This document shows positions 36,308-45,469 of a DNA stretch of 64,000 nt, piece by piece (position 1 is the first letter of the stretch; each line of letters starts with the position of its first letter). Under the pieces are notes generated by a model that saw nothing but the letters and a program-made list of their open reading frames with translations, did not search any database and was not told the DNA's origin. Source of the stretch: Enterocloster clostridioformis (GTDB lineage Bacteria > Bacillota > Clostridia > Lachnospirales > Lachnospiraceae). The stretch is from the NCBI RefSeq assembly GCF_020297485.1, contig NZ_JAIWZC010000001.1, positions 744,001-808,000 of the forward strand, in the 5' to 3' direction. Both the position numbers and the translations under genes were made by a program.

Positions 36308-38140
36308 GGGCGTTTTCTAATGGGTGAAAGTCCCAAGTGCGCGTAGGCAACAACGAAGCACATAGCCGAACAGCAAGGGTGTCCGCCGTGAGACGGAATC
36401 TGAAAGAAGCTGTAAGCAAACCTCTGACCTGACGGACAGGAACCGCATATAAGGCTCGGAAATACGGATAAGGTGGCAAAAGGCACTGAAGTCCAAAAGG
36501 TTGCCGGAAGTACGAGTAAATGCGGCAGGTACATGGAGGAAAAGAACACGCACCTTAACTGGGGAGGTCTCACAGGCGGTCTCATTAGCCGTAGTAACAA
36601 CGAATTGTGAGAAGTCAGCAGAAGCCATAGTAGTGAGGAAGTTCCTGTAATGGGGACGGAGCGAAGGGCTGAACAATCAATCAGTTGAAGTACGTTCCAC
36701 TTCGTAGCCGGAGCATACGCCTGTCGATGACTTCAAAGGCGGCAAAGGCAAAAGGGGCAGAAAGGAAACAACGCATGGACACAAGCAGTCTCATGGAGCA
36801 GATATTAAGCAGGGATAATCTAAATGCGGCGTATCTGCAAGTCGTAAGGAATAAAGGAGCGGCAGGCGTGGACGGGATGACCGTTGAAGAACTTGGCGCA
36901 TATCTTTCGGAAAACGGCGAAAACATTAAGGAACAGTTGCGGACGAGGAAGTATAAGCCGAAGCCAGTCCGCAGGGTGGAGATACCCAAACCCGATGGTG
37001 GTACAAGAAATCTTGGAGTGCCAACAGCAGTAGACCGCTTTGTACAGCAGGCGGTGGCACAGGTGCTTACCCCGATATTTGAGGAGCAGTTTCACGACCA
37101 CAGCTATGGATTCAGACCCAAGCGGTGTGCACAGCAGGCAGTCCTTAAAGCATTGGAAATGATGAATGACGGACACAACTGGATAGTGGATATCGACCTA
37201 GCGAAATTCTTTGACACAGTAGACCATGACAAGCTGATGACGATTTTCGGACGGACAATAAAGGACGGAGATGTCATATCGGTGGTAAGAAAGATTCTGG
37301 TCAGCGGCGTAATGATTGATGATGAGTATGAAGATACGGTAGTCGGCACACCGCAGGGTGGAAATATCTCGCCGCTGTTAGCAAATATCATGTTAAATGA
37401 GCTGGACAAAGAACTGGAAGCAAGGAGGCTGGATTTCGTCCGGTATGCAGATGACCTTATTATAATGGTCGGGAGCAGACAGGCGGCAGAGCGGGTAATG
37501 AAGAGCGTGGCTCGGTTTATAGAGGAAAAGCTTGGACTGAAAGTGAACGCGGAAAAGAGCAGGGTTGATAAACCAAAGGGCATTAAGTATCTGGGGTTTG
37601 GATTTTACTATGACTCATTTGCCAAAGGGTACAAAGCCAGACCACACCCGAAAGCGGCAGCAAAGTTCAAGGCGCAGATGAAGAAATATACAAGCAGGAG
37701 CTGGGGAGTGGGCAATGGTTATAAAATTGGGAAACTCAACCGGCTTATCCGAGGGTGGATAAATTATTTCAAAATCGGAAGCATGAAAAGGCTGTGCGCA
37801 AAAATGGACGGACAGATTCGGTATCGACTGCGCATGTGCATATGGAAACACTGGAAAACGCCAAAGAACAGGGAAAAGAATCTTATCAAACTTGGTCTGC
37901 CGCCAAATGCGGCACATGGCATTTCATATGCCAAAGGATATGCCAGAGTGTGCAGAAGCTGGAATCTCCACATTTGTATCAGTAAAGAGAGACTAGCTAA
38001 GTTTGGTCTTGTATCCATGGAAGACTACTACGCCGAAAAGGCTGTTACATGTTAAGTTGATTGAACCGCCGTATACCGAACGGTACGTACGGTGGTGTGA
38101 GAGGTCGGAAGGCGAAATAATCGCCTTCCTCCTACTCGAT
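36308..38140 (+). mobile_element. Group II intron with intron-encoded reverse transcriptase
   Basis: The element has a structured 5' region (including GGGTGAAAGTCCC at about 36320), a maturase gene, and a 3' end with a domain V-like hairpin (GAACCGCCGTATACCG with pairing CGGTACGTACGGTGG, about 38062-38095) and domain VI ending CCTACTCGAT. The 3' edge at 38140 fits the usual terminal AT. The 5' edge is approximate (36303-36312). It sits just after a terminator hairpin between two convergent genes, a location favoured by some bacterial group II introns, notably class C. Confidence 0.85.
36775..38055 (+). CDS. ltrA: Group II intron reverse transcriptase/maturase (LtrA type)
   Basis: The 426-residue protein has the reverse transcriptase core (IPKPDGGTRNLGVPTAVDR, YGFRPKRCAQQA, GTPQGGNISPLLANIMLNE) with an intact catalytic RYADDLII, followed by the maturase X/GIIM domain (IGKLNRLIRGWINYFKIG). 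There is no clear HNH endonuclease, so it resembles the endonuclease-free classes. I use ATG 36775 with GAAAGGAAA upstream; the open frame extends back to 36685. All key motifs look intact, so the intron may still be mobile. Confidence 0.93.
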   Translation: MDTSSLMEQILSRDNLNAAYLQVVRNKGAAGVDGMTVEELGAYLSENGENIKEQLRTRKYKPKPVRRVEIPKPDGGTRNLGVPTAVDRFVQQAVAQVLTPIFEEQFHDHSYGFRPKRCAQQAVLKALEMMNDGHNWIVDIDLAKFFDTVDHDKLMTIFGRTIKDGDVISVVRKILVSGVMIDDEYEDTVVGTPQGGNISPLLANIMLNELDKELEARRLDFVRYADDLIIMVGSRQAAERVMKSVARFIEEKLGLKVNAEKSRVDKPKGIKYLGFGFYYDSFAKGYKARPHPKAAAKFKAQMKKYTSRSWGVGNGYKIGKLNRLIRGWINYFKIGSMKRLCAKMDGQIRYRLRMCIWKHWKTPKNREKNLIKLGLPPNAAHGISYAKGYARVCRSWNLHICISKERLAKFGLVSMEDYYAEKAVTC

Positions 38141-38207
38141 TTACGTCAATGTCACATTCTTATTGATGTCCAAAAGGATGTCCGGTAAAAGATGAGCCAT
38201 AAAACTG

Positions 38208-40034
38208 TTACTCCACCGTAACGGATTTGGCCAGGTTTCGCGGCTGGTCCACATCCAGATGCTTGCCGATGGAAGCATAGTAGGCAATCAGCTGCAGGGC
38301 CACTGCAATGGGGAACACGGTGAAGCGGTCTTCCAAATCCGGAATCCGAAGTTCCATGTCAGCCACTCCGTCCTCCACCACAGACTGTTTCTTTGCCAGC
38401 AGGATAACGTAAGCGCCTCTGGCCTTTACCTCCCGGATATTGGAAATGGTCTTGGCAAAGACATGGTCCTGGGTGGCTATGGCGATCACAGGCACATTGT
38501 CGTAAATCAGGGCAATGGTTCCGTGCTTTAATTCACCGGCGGCATACGCCTCCGCGTGGATGTAGGAGATTTCCTTAAGCTTCAGGGCTCCCTCCAGGGA
38601 AAAGGCATAATCCAGGCCCCTTCCGATAAAAAAGGTGTCCCTCTCACGAATCAGGTGGCGCACAAAGGACTGAATAAATTCAGACTGTCCAATCATGATT
38701 TCCATGGCGGGTATGACGTCCATCAGGTCCTTCATGAATTCCCTGGCCTCATCGCGGCTGAATGCTCCCCGGACCAGAGCCATGCGGCAGCCAATCATGT
38801 AGAGGGCAGCCAGTTGGACGGAATATGCCTTTGTACTGGCAACCGCAATCTCCGGACCTGCATGGGTATATAATACGTAATCGCTTTCCCTGGCAATGGT
38901 GGATCCCTTTACATTGATAATGGAAAGCGTGGGAGAGCCAAGGCTTTTGGCCAGATTCATGGCGGCCAGCGTGTCAATGGTCTCCCCTGACTGAGAGATG
39001 ACCATGACCAGGGTTTTGGAATCAATCAGCGGATCCTCATACCGGAATTCAGATGCAATGGACACAGTGACGGGTATCCGGAGCATTGGCTCCATCAGCG
39101 CTTTTGCCACCATTCCCGCATGCATGGCTGTACCGCAGGCAATGATGCGTACCTGGGTACACTCTGCGAATATGGAGTCCGGGATGCCGTCATCCCGGAA
39201 ATCCGGCAGACGGTCCACCATCCTCGGAAGAATGGTATTCTTAAGGGCATCCGGCTGTTCGTGGATTTCCTTAAGCATGAAATGAGGGTATCCGTTCTTC
39301 ATGGCCGCATCCATGTTCCAGCTGACCTCCAGTGTTTCCGGCTCCACGCGGTTAAAGTCCATATCATATACACGGACTTTGTATGGCGTCAGGCGCACGA
39401 TGCAGCCTTCCGGGACCACGAAATACTCCCTGGTATAGGAAATCAGGGCAGTAAGATCTGAGGCTACAAGAGCTCCTGAGTGGGTGTGGGAAGCAACAAG
39501 GGGGCTTACCTTTCTTACGGCATATATCTCACCGGGACGATCCGCAAAAAGGATGCAGAAACCATAGGAGCCTCCCAGCATGCCTGTAAAAGCCGCGATT
39601 GCTTTCAGCGGATCCTGGCCGCATTCCCTGTAAGCAGAATCCAGCACAGCCGCGGCCACCTCACTGTCGGTCTGGGAGGCAAGACGGCCTTCCAGTTCAT
39701 ATTCCTGTGTAAGCTGGCGGTAATTCTCGATGATTCCGTTGTGAATCAGGGTTACCTGTCCGAAGCTGTGGGGATGCGCATTGGCGTCTGTCACACCTCC
39801 GTGGGTAGCCCAGCGGGTATGGCCGATTCCGCAGTGGGATATCTCGCCGGCTGATTTTACACATTCTCTTAGGGCGGCCACCTTTCCCACCTTTTTAATG
39901 GTCCTGACCAGGGAATCCTGATTGAAGTAAGCTATTCCGGCACTGTCATATCCTCTGTACTCCAGTCCCGCAAGTCCCTTTAACAATACATCCTTGGCCT
40001 CCAAGGGGCCTGTATATCCAATTATTCCACACAT
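38208..40034 (-). CDS. glmS: Glucosamine-fructose-6-phosphate aminotransferase (isomerizing)
   Basis: GlmS makes glucosamine-6-phosphate from fructose-6-phosphate and glutamine, the first step of UDP-GlcNAc and wall synthesis. The 608-residue protein has the catalytic Cys2 (MCGIIGYTG), the glutaminase domain (1-235), two SIS domains (about 285-420 and 455-590) with SQSGETIDTLAA, and the conserved C-terminal LAKSVTVE. Control by the ribozyme at 40175-40351 is expected. The nearest terminator on its 3' side is now beyond the intron. Confidence 0.97.
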   Translation of the reverse strand: MCGIIGYTGPLEAKDVLLKGLAGLEYRGYDSAGIAYFNQDSLVRTIKKVGKVAALRECVKSAGEISHCGIGHTRWATHGGVTDANAHPHSFGQVTLIHNGIIENYRQLTQEYELEGRLASQTDSEVAAAVLDSAYRECGQDPLKAIAAFTGMLGGSYGFCILFADRPGEIYAVRKVSPLVASHTHSGALVASDLTALISYTREYFVVPEGCIVRLTPYKVRVYDMDFNRVEPETLEVSWNMDAAMKNGYPHFMLKEIHEQPDALKNTILPRMVDRLPDFRDDGIPDSIFAECTQVRIIACGTAMHAGMVAKALMEPMLRIPVTVSIASEFRYEDPLIDSKTLVMVISQSGETIDTLAAMNLAKSLGSPTLSIINVKGSTIARESDYVLYTHAGPEIAVASTKAYSVQLAALYMIGCRMALVRGAFSRDEAREFMKDLMDVIPAMEIMIGQSEFIQSFVRHLIRERDTFFIGRGLDYAFSLEGALKLKEISYIHAEAYAAGELKHGTIALIYDNVPVIAIATQDHVFAKTISNIREVKARGAYVILLAKKQSVVEDGVADMELRIPDLEDRFTVFPIAVALQLIAYYASIGKHLDVDQPRNLAKSVTVE

Positions 40035-40174
40035 AATTTGTTCTGCCTTTCTTTGCTGGTTGCAGTTATTTTAACTGCGGTTGACGTTCCTGAAAAAGAC
40101 AACAAAAAACCAAGCTGTCTTATACAGGCAGTTTTCAGCATACCATTTTTTAACCTTTTTTATCTGATTTCATT

Positions 40175-40351
40175 CATCCGGTCACGCTGGCTTTGTTTTG
40201 CAGTTACCCGCATATTTTCCAGTATGTAACACGCCCGGACAGCATGGGAGAGCACCCGCCGAATTTCTCGATTCTCTCTCCACCTCGTTAACCTTTCCAC
40301 CGGCAGCAGACCTTCCTGCTGTTCACGTCCCCGGTAAAAGGTGCATGGCGC
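40175..40351 (-). ncRNA. glmS ribozyme/riboswitch
   Basis: Read on the minus strand, the leader has the cleavage-site context CTAAGCGCC (cut before G at 40351), then the conserved core TTAACGAGGTGGAG, ATCGA, AATTCGGCGGGTGCTCTCC, followed by the P3/P4 region ending near CCGGATG. This is the glmS ribozyme pattern. It self-cleaves when glucosamine-6-phosphate binds, leading to degradation of the glmS mRNA. It lies 140 nt upstream of the glmS start. The 3' edge is approximate. Confidence 0.92.
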
Positions 40352-40397
40352 TTAGCTTTGCTATGAGTCTCCATCCCTCCTGTGATAGATTGTGAAT

Positions 40398-40426
40398 ATT
40401 ATAGCTCACTCTATTTTATGCGTCAA
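40398..40426 (-). promoter_or_regulatory. glmS promoter
   Basis: On the minus strand TTGACG (40426-40421) and a perfect TATAAT (40403-40398) are 17 bp apart. Transcription would start about 40 nt before the ribozyme cleavage site. Confidence 0.82.
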
Positions 40427-40590
40427 TCATAATTTGGGTGAGCAGTCCTGCCGGCCCCCTGCATAATCCCTGTTTTACGCGTTATTTTAAAGATTCTTTA
40501 AGACTTTTGTTCTATTCATTCTCCTGCCTGTGTGATATAATGGGGAACGGTGCAATTATATAATTTATGACTGACAACAGGACGCACAAC

Positions 40591-41649
40591 ATGAAAAAAG
40601 ACGATTACATACTGCTGGTAAAAAAATATAAACGGCAGATTCTGCAGTGTTCAGCCCTGGCCGTGACAGTAATGTGCGCCTGCGGGATTTCCTATATGGC
40701 AGGACGATACAGCGGGAGACAGAAGGCACCCGCTGCTGCCGGCTCCGAGGGCGGAACTGAAGAAACCACCTCACAATACACAGACCTGCCTCCCGGCTCA
40801 CCTTCCTTTCTCTTTCCGCCAGGCACGGCCTTCCGGGAAGCAACACCCTCCAATGTGGACATTATGGATTCCCAGGTGCTTAATCTGGCATATCTCTATG
40901 AGGACGGGGCAGACTCCACGGATCCGGCCGACAGCTATGCGGGCCGGCTCTATGATATGCTGGCCCTAAAGGATGCTTCATGGATATCGGGACTATATGA
41001 CCTGTACAATTATACACCCCAGCAGCTCGCCTCCCTGTTGGGACTTCCGGATACAGCCGTCACTTCACCGTCCGGCATCATACCGGAGTTCCGCAACCTA
41101 TCCGTGCGCTTTGTAAACAGCGGCTTACAGGAAACCGGAAGCACTTCCAACGCAAGGGAAATCATTTCCATCATCAATACCCTTCATTACTGCGGCGTGC
41201 TTAAAGATATGAAAACCATGGAGGACTGTGCGGACAAGCTGTGGAACGCCTCCCACAAGTACTCTGTGAGCATGGGTGATATTTATTACTGTGACGGCAG
41301 CTGCCTGTACGAAGCAACAGCCGGACAGCCAGCCGCAGACGAATCCGGTGCTAAAGGCGCCGGGGAGGCAGCGGCCATTGCCTCTGCCTCTGATACATCA
41401 TACCCCGAATCCGCAACTTCTGATACAGCTCTGTCAGCCAACTCCCGGACATGTCCGGGCCATGTGGACTGCACGGTGCTGGCTGTGATCAAAGGCACTG
41501 CGGAGGCGGACAGCCTTTTCCGGGCAGCAGATTCCCTGGAGGCTGTAAAGACCTCCGGCTGGACTGGCTGGAATACCCACACCATGAACATGACAGGCGT
41601 TTTGCTGGCCCAGGACTGGGTCTCAGGAATACGGACTTTATACAGTTGA
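40591..41649 (+). CDS. Membrane-anchored N-terminal part of a frameshifted NlpC/P60 protein
   Basis: From ATG 40591 (ATG 40567 is also possible) the frame encodes about 352 residues. There is a basic start, one membrane helix (ILQCSALAVTVMCACGISYM), a low-complexity linker and an extracellular domain I do not recognise. It ends at 41649 just after QDWVSG. The next frame (+1) continues without a gap as SQEYGLYTVDYPVKG and leads into the NlpC/P60 domain at 41657. The two frames very likely made one protein of about 520 residues. A G run (GGG near 41619) is a plausible site for the single-base change. Confidence 0.7.
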   Translation: MKKDDYILLVKKYKRQILQCSALAVTVMCACGISYMAGRYSGRQKAPAAAGSEGGTEETTSQYTDLPPGSPSFLFPPGTAFREATPSNVDIMDSQVLNLAYLYEDGADSTDPADSYAGRLYDMLALKDASWISGLYDLYNYTPQQLASLLGLPDTAVTSPSGIIPEFRNLSVRFVNSGLQETGSTSNAREIISIINTLHYCGVLKDMKTMEDCADKLWNASHKYSVSMGDIYYCDGSCLYEATAGQPAADESGAKGAGEAAAIASASDTSYPESATSDTALSANSRTCPGHVDCTVLAVIKGTAEADSLFRAADSLEAVKTSGWTGWNTHTMNMTGVLLAQDWVSGIRTLYS

Positions 41650-41656
41650 CTATCCG

Positions 41657-42163
41657 GTGAAAGGACTTTTAAACTCCCGGGAGATTGAACAATACATGGG
41701 GCTGGTTCCGGAAGACGCCAGCCAGCAGCGGAAGGATTTCGTGCGGTATGCCCTTACATCCGTAGGTAAGATTCCCTACTACTGGGGAGGCAAACCATCG
41801 GCACCTGGTTATACCGGCAACAGCTTCGGCTCTCTGACCGTACCGGATGAGGACGGCAGGATTTTAAAGGGACTGGACTGTTCGGGCTGGATAAACTGGG
41901 TATACTGGTCCGCCACGGGAAGAGGGCTGGGGGCCCAGAGCACCCGCACGCTTTTGGGCAGCGGTACGCCTGTGTCCAGGGATGAACTGCTGCCGGGGGA
42001 TATCTGCATACGTTTCAATCCCATGGCGCATGTGGTGATATTCCTGGGTTGGACAGCAGAGGGGAATATGCTCTGTATCCAGAAGACCACGGGAAATTCC
42101 AATAATGTGGAAGTGGGAACCGTTACAAGTGACTGGGAGAGTTACCGGCGTATACTGGAATGA
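41657..42163 (+). CDS. NlpC/P60 peptidase domain (C-terminal part of the frameshifted gene)
   Basis: The 168-residue frame has the NlpC/P60 fold: KIPYYWGGKPS, the catalytic cysteine in GLDCSGWINWVYW, and the histidine in MAHVVIFLG. Such enzymes cut peptide cross-bridges of peptidoglycan. As annotated from GTG 41657 it would lack a signal peptide, which makes no sense for a wall hydrolase. It is best read as the continuation of the gene at 40591. The LCP gene follows 40 bp later. Confidence 0.8.
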   Translation: MKGLLNSREIEQYMGLVPEDASQQRKDFVRYALTSVGKIPYYWGGKPSAPGYTGNSFGSLTVPDEDGRILKGLDCSGWINWVYWSATGRGLGAQSTRTLLGSGTPVSRDELLPGDICIRFNPMAHVVIFLGWTAEGNMLCIQKTTGNSNNVEVGTVTSDWESYRRILE

Positions 42164-42203
42164 TTTCGTATTAGGAACCAAATAGATAAAGAGGAGTATA
42201 ATC

Positions 42204-44105
42204 ATGAATAACAGAGAAAATGACGATGAACTGGAACGTATGAGGGCGCGTGCCAGAAGGGGCGGCGTCCGGCAGGGCGGCGGGGCATACCAGAGGCCTG
42301 CGCAGTCTGTCAGGGAGCGCAGAAGTACCAGGCAATCCTATGATGGCCGTGATGAGTATGACGAGGAGTACTATTACGGCGAGGAATACGGCGTGGAGGG
42401 GGACAGGCAGGTTGATTTCTCCATGGAGGATTATCTGGATGACGAACCTCCGGTGCCCTCCCGCCGTCTGAGGTCCTCCCATGGTTCGTCCGGTTCTGCA
42501 AGAGGGCGCCAGGCACAGTCCTCGGGAAGCAGGCAGGTACAGAGCGGGAAATCCCGCCAGGCGGGAAGCGCCGCCTCCAATCCGGACAGGGCCAGGGCGG
42601 CACAGACTGTTTCAAGGAATCAGAGACGCGCAGGAAACAGGCGGCAGGATACGATGGAAAGGGGCAGAGCATCCGCCGGATGGCAGCAGGGACAGATGAC
42701 AAAACGACGTAAAAAAGGCAGATGGAAGGGGCTCCTTTTGCTCCTTCTGGCTGTATTCATAGGATATGGGGCATGGATGTTTCTTCACAGACCCACAGGA
42801 TACTGGAATATAGCTGTATTTGGAGTGGACAGCAGGGATGGCAATACCAAGAACGCCCTGGCAGATGTTCAGATGATATGCAGCATTGACAGGTCCACGG
42901 GAGAAATCCGCCTTGTCAGCGTTTACAGGGATACCTACCTGAAAATCAATTCAGAGGGAAGCTATCATAAAATCAATGAAGCATACTTTAAAGGGGGACA
43001 TAAACAGGCTGTGTCTGCCCTGGAGGAAAACCTGGATATCAAAATTGACGACTATGCCACCTTTAACTGGAAATCAGTGGCCGAGGCTATCAATATTCTG
43101 GGCGGCATAGACCTGGAAATCACGCCTGCGGAATTTAAGTATATCAATGGATTCATTACAGAGACCGTCAATTCAACCGGCATTGGTTCCTATCAGCTGG
43201 AACAGGCCGGGATGAACCATTTAGACGGCGTCCAGGCCGTGGCCTACAGCCGGCTGCGTCTCATGGATACGGATTTCCAGAGGACGGAGCGCCAGAGAAA
43301 GGTAGTGGAGCTTGCCCTGGCAAAAGCAAAGCAGGCTGATGTCTCAACGCTGACCTCACTGGCAGGCTACATGGTACAGGAGATTTCCACCAGCGTAGGA
43401 GTAGGCGATGTGCTGCCTCTGGCAAAGGATATTGGAAAATATCACATCGGGGAGACTGCCGGTTTCCCATTCTCAAGGCAGACCAAGAAAATCGGAAAAA
43501 TGGACTGCGTGGTGCCCACCACCCTGGAAAGCAATGTAGTCCTTCTCCATCAGTTTCTGTACGGAGAGGAGACATCCTACAGCCCCTCTTCCTCTGTCAG
43601 GAAAATCAGCGCCCATATATCGGAAGAAACAGGTCTTTATGAGGAGGGCAAGATGGCTCCTTCCGGAGGCGGTTCATCAGGAGGCGGTTCATCAGGCGGT
43701 AAGACGCCTGCCCAGAATGTGCCGGCGGAGACACCTCCGCCAGAAACAGCAGCGCCTGAGGAAACCACCCCGGAAAGTACAGAGGAGACGGAGGAGACCA
43801 CCCAGGAGAGCACCGTGGAAACAGAGGAAACAGAAGAAGTGGGTCCGGGCGTCTCAGACAAACCCACAAAGGCTCCTGAGAGCACGAAAAATCCGGATGA
43901 GGAACAGGGCCCGGGAGCCGGCGGACCGGGCGGCAGCGGCGCCGGAGAGCCTTCCGCCAGCCATCCCACAAAGGCTCCTGAAACAGAGAAACCTGACTCT
44001 GGTTCCGGCTCCGGTTCTGACAGCACAAGTCAGGGCCCGGGAAGCCAGGGCAACGGCCCTGGTCAGGCCCAGTCAGACGCGGACGAGGGCGGCCCTGGTA
44101 TGTAA
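42204..44105 (+). CDS. LytR-CpsA-Psr (LCP) family wall-polymer ligase
   Basis: LCP proteins attach teichoic acids or capsular polymers to peptidoglycan. The 633-residue protein has a long, basic, disordered cytoplasmic part (1-170), one membrane helix (GLLLLLLAVFIGYGAWMFL, about 177-195), the LCP domain (about 200-375) with FGVDSRDG, VSVYRDTYL and YSRLRLMDTDFQRTERQRK, and a 150-residue Pro/Thr/Glu/Gly-rich tail. The tail holds imperfect repeats (KPTKAPES, HPTKAPET) and probably crosses the wall. The ribosome site is AGAGGAG. Confidence 0.92.
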   Translation: MNNRENDDELERMRARARRGGVRQGGGAYQRPAQSVRERRSTRQSYDGRDEYDEEYYYGEEYGVEGDRQVDFSMEDYLDDEPPVPSRRLRSSHGSSGSARGRQAQSSGSRQVQSGKSRQAGSAASNPDRARAAQTVSRNQRRAGNRRQDTMERGRASAGWQQGQMTKRRKKGRWKGLLLLLLAVFIGYGAWMFLHRPTGYWNIAVFGVDSRDGNTKNALADVQMICSIDRSTGEIRLVSVYRDTYLKINSEGSYHKINEAYFKGGHKQAVSALEENLDIKIDDYATFNWKSVAEAINILGGIDLEITPAEFKYINGFITETVNSTGIGSYQLEQAGMNHLDGVQAVAYSRLRLMDTDFQRTERQRKVVELALAKAKQADVSTLTSLAGYMVQEISTSVGVGDVLPLAKDIGKYHIGETAGFPFSRQTKKIGKMDCVVPTTLESNVVLLHQFLYGEETSYSPSSSVRKISAHISEETGLYEEGKMAPSGGGSSGGGSSGGKTPAQNVPAETPPPETAAPEETTPESTEETEETTQESTVETEETEEVGPGVSDKPTKAPESTKNPDEEQGPGAGGPGGSGAGEPSASHPTKAPETEKPDSGSGSGSDSTSQGPGSQGNGPGQAQSDADEGGPGM

Positions 44106-44140
44106 AGCGCGCCCCGGCATAGAAGTAAAAGAGCAAAGTC

Positions 44141-44188
44141 AAAAGGATGGCCTCAGGCATTATTTCAACGCCTGGGGCCATCCTTTTA
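44141..44188. terminator. Bidirectional terminator between convergent genes
   Basis: AAAAGGATGGCCTCAGGC (44141-44158) pairs with GCCTGGGGCCATCCTTTTA (44170-44188), with A and T runs on both sides. It overlaps the last codons of the minus-strand gene. Confidence 0.85.
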
Positions 44189-44885
44189 TATTGCCGTCCA
44201 ATATAGCCCGGAACATGCAGTCCTTTATATGAGGATTGTCCTCCTGCAGCTTATGTATCAGATCCTTAATGTACTGCCGCTTTGTGTATCCGTCCATGGG
44301 GCATGGATTCTTGCATACAGGAAGCTGGTACTTATTGCAGAACCCTATCACATCTGCCTCTGCGACAAAAATCATGGGGCGGATGACGGTCAGGTCCATG
44401 CGATCCAGATAGGTATAGGGTGAGAAGGAGTGGAACCTTCCCTCATAGAACAATGACATCATCATAGTCTCTATCACATCATCCCTGTGATGGGCATAGG
44501 CAATCTTATTGCATCCCATCTCCTTGGCCATTTCATTGAGAGCGCCTTTTCGCATCTTGGCACACAGGGAACAGGGATTGGTTTCCTTGCGGATATCAAA
44601 GAGCACCGCGCCGATTTCCGTGCGGATGACTTCATATGGAATTTCAAATTCCCGGCACAAGGCCGCCACCGGCTCCAAATTCATGCTGCCCAGTCCCAAA
44701 TCCACGGTAATGGCGCACAGCTCATATTTTTCAGGGTAGAACCTCCTCAGATGATGAAGGGCATGGAGCAGGGTTAAACTGTCCTTTCCTCCTGACACTC
44801 CTACGGCGATGCGGTCGCCGTCCTGAATCAGCCCGTATGTATCAAGAGCCTGGCGCGTCAGGCTCAAAAGACGTTGCAATTTCAT
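44160..44885 (-). CDS. TtcA family tRNA 2-thiolation-like protein
   Basis: The 241-residue protein is a PP-loop ATPase with GVSGGKDSLTLLHAL (residues about 28-42) and a CSLC motif (NPCSLCAKMRKGALNEMA), as in TtcA, which makes 2-thiocytidine at tRNA position 32 with an Fe-S cluster. A further cysteine pair lies near VCKNPCPMDGYTKRQYIK. I start it at the ATG at 44885. A longer frame from 44999 adds 38 residues without family match. The exact tRNA target is inferred. Confidence 0.87.
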   Translation of the reverse strand: MKLQRLLSLTRQALDTYGLIQDGDRIAVGVSGGKDSLTLLHALHHLRRFYPEKYELCAITVDLGLGSMNLEPVAALCREFEIPYEVIRTEIGAVLFDIRKETNPCSLCAKMRKGALNEMAKEMGCNKIAYAHHRDDVIETMMMSLFYEGRFHSFSPYTYLDRMDLTVIRPMIFVAEADVIGFCNKYQLPVCKNPCPMDGYTKRQYIKDLIHKLQEDNPHIKDCMFRAILDGNIKGWPQALK

Positions 44886-45065
44886 GTGGGTTCCAACTAA
44901 TCCTTTCTGGTCATTATTTGCCGGTTCAATGCCTCCGGTCTTTCGTCTTTGCTCTTTGCCGGAATGCTGCACGGCTTTTTCTATTCTACCTGTCCACACA
45001 CCTGGTTGTCAAGAAAAGTTAATTATGTTAAAATGGAGGGAGAATAAATTAAGGGTGATGATGAA

Positions 45066-45323
45066 ATGATAAGTTATAAATATATAGTGTCTGACAAGCA
45101 GGGGCTCCATGCTACCAATGCCATGAGTCTGAGCAGGGCAGCCGCAGAATATGAGAGCCGGATAACCCTTACAGGCACAAAGGGTACAGCGGACTGTAAG
45201 AATGTCCTTGCTCTCATGAGTTTGGGCGCGGGGCAGGGAGAAAGCCTGGAGCTTACGGTGGAAGGACCTGACGAGAGCCAGGCCTCCGGTTTCTTAAAGG
45301 GGCTCATGCGCACCATTTTATAA
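45066..45323 (+). CDS. HPr family phosphocarrier-like protein, atypical
   Basis: The 85-residue protein has the HPr fold and keeps the phosphoryl histidine H15 (KQGLHATNAMS). The residues after it are T17 and N18 in place of the usual R17 and P18. Position 46, normally the serine targeted by HPr kinase, is asparagine (CKNVLALMSLG). It could therefore pass phosphate from EI but not take part in normal HPr kinase control. It lies just upstream of a PTS-linked locus and may be its private phosphocarrier. The housekeeping ptsH is not in the window. Confidence 0.82.
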   Translation: MISYKYIVSDKQGLHATNAMSLSRAAAEYESRITLTGTKGTADCKNVLALMSLGAGQGESLELTVEGPDESQASGFLKGLMRTIL

Positions 45324-45358
45324 ACACGCTCTGACAGGCGCCCATGATAAAATCAACC

Positions 45359-45417
45359 CGTTTCCTAGCTGTTAGGAAACGGATTTACCGTAAAATCCCC
45401 TCTTGACAGGCTATAGT
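45359..45417 (+). promoter_or_regulatory. Operator 1 and promoter of the MupG-like gene and regulator
   Basis: The palindrome CGTTTCCTA-gctgt-TAGGAAACG spans 45359-45381. A -10 box TATAGT is at 45412-45417, with no good -35 box at the right place. The operator centre is about 44.5 bp upstream of the -10 centre. A nearly identical site precedes the PTS genes at 48509. This geometry suits an activator such as the PRD protein at 46589. Confidence 0.72.
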
Positions 45418-45469
45418 TAATGTCAAAGAACTGCTCTGCAGTTCAAATTTGGAAAGAGGGGTTAATATT

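Noticed and set aside
38140..38207. Terminator for glmS right after its stop codon
   Set aside because: Only a short direct repeat (GGACATC) and a weak four-base stem are seen; there is no stem with a T tract on the minus strand.
45401..45417. TTGACA at 45404 as the -35 box of the MupG-like gene promoter
   Set aside because: It is only three bases from the TATAGT -10 box, so the two cannot form one promoter.
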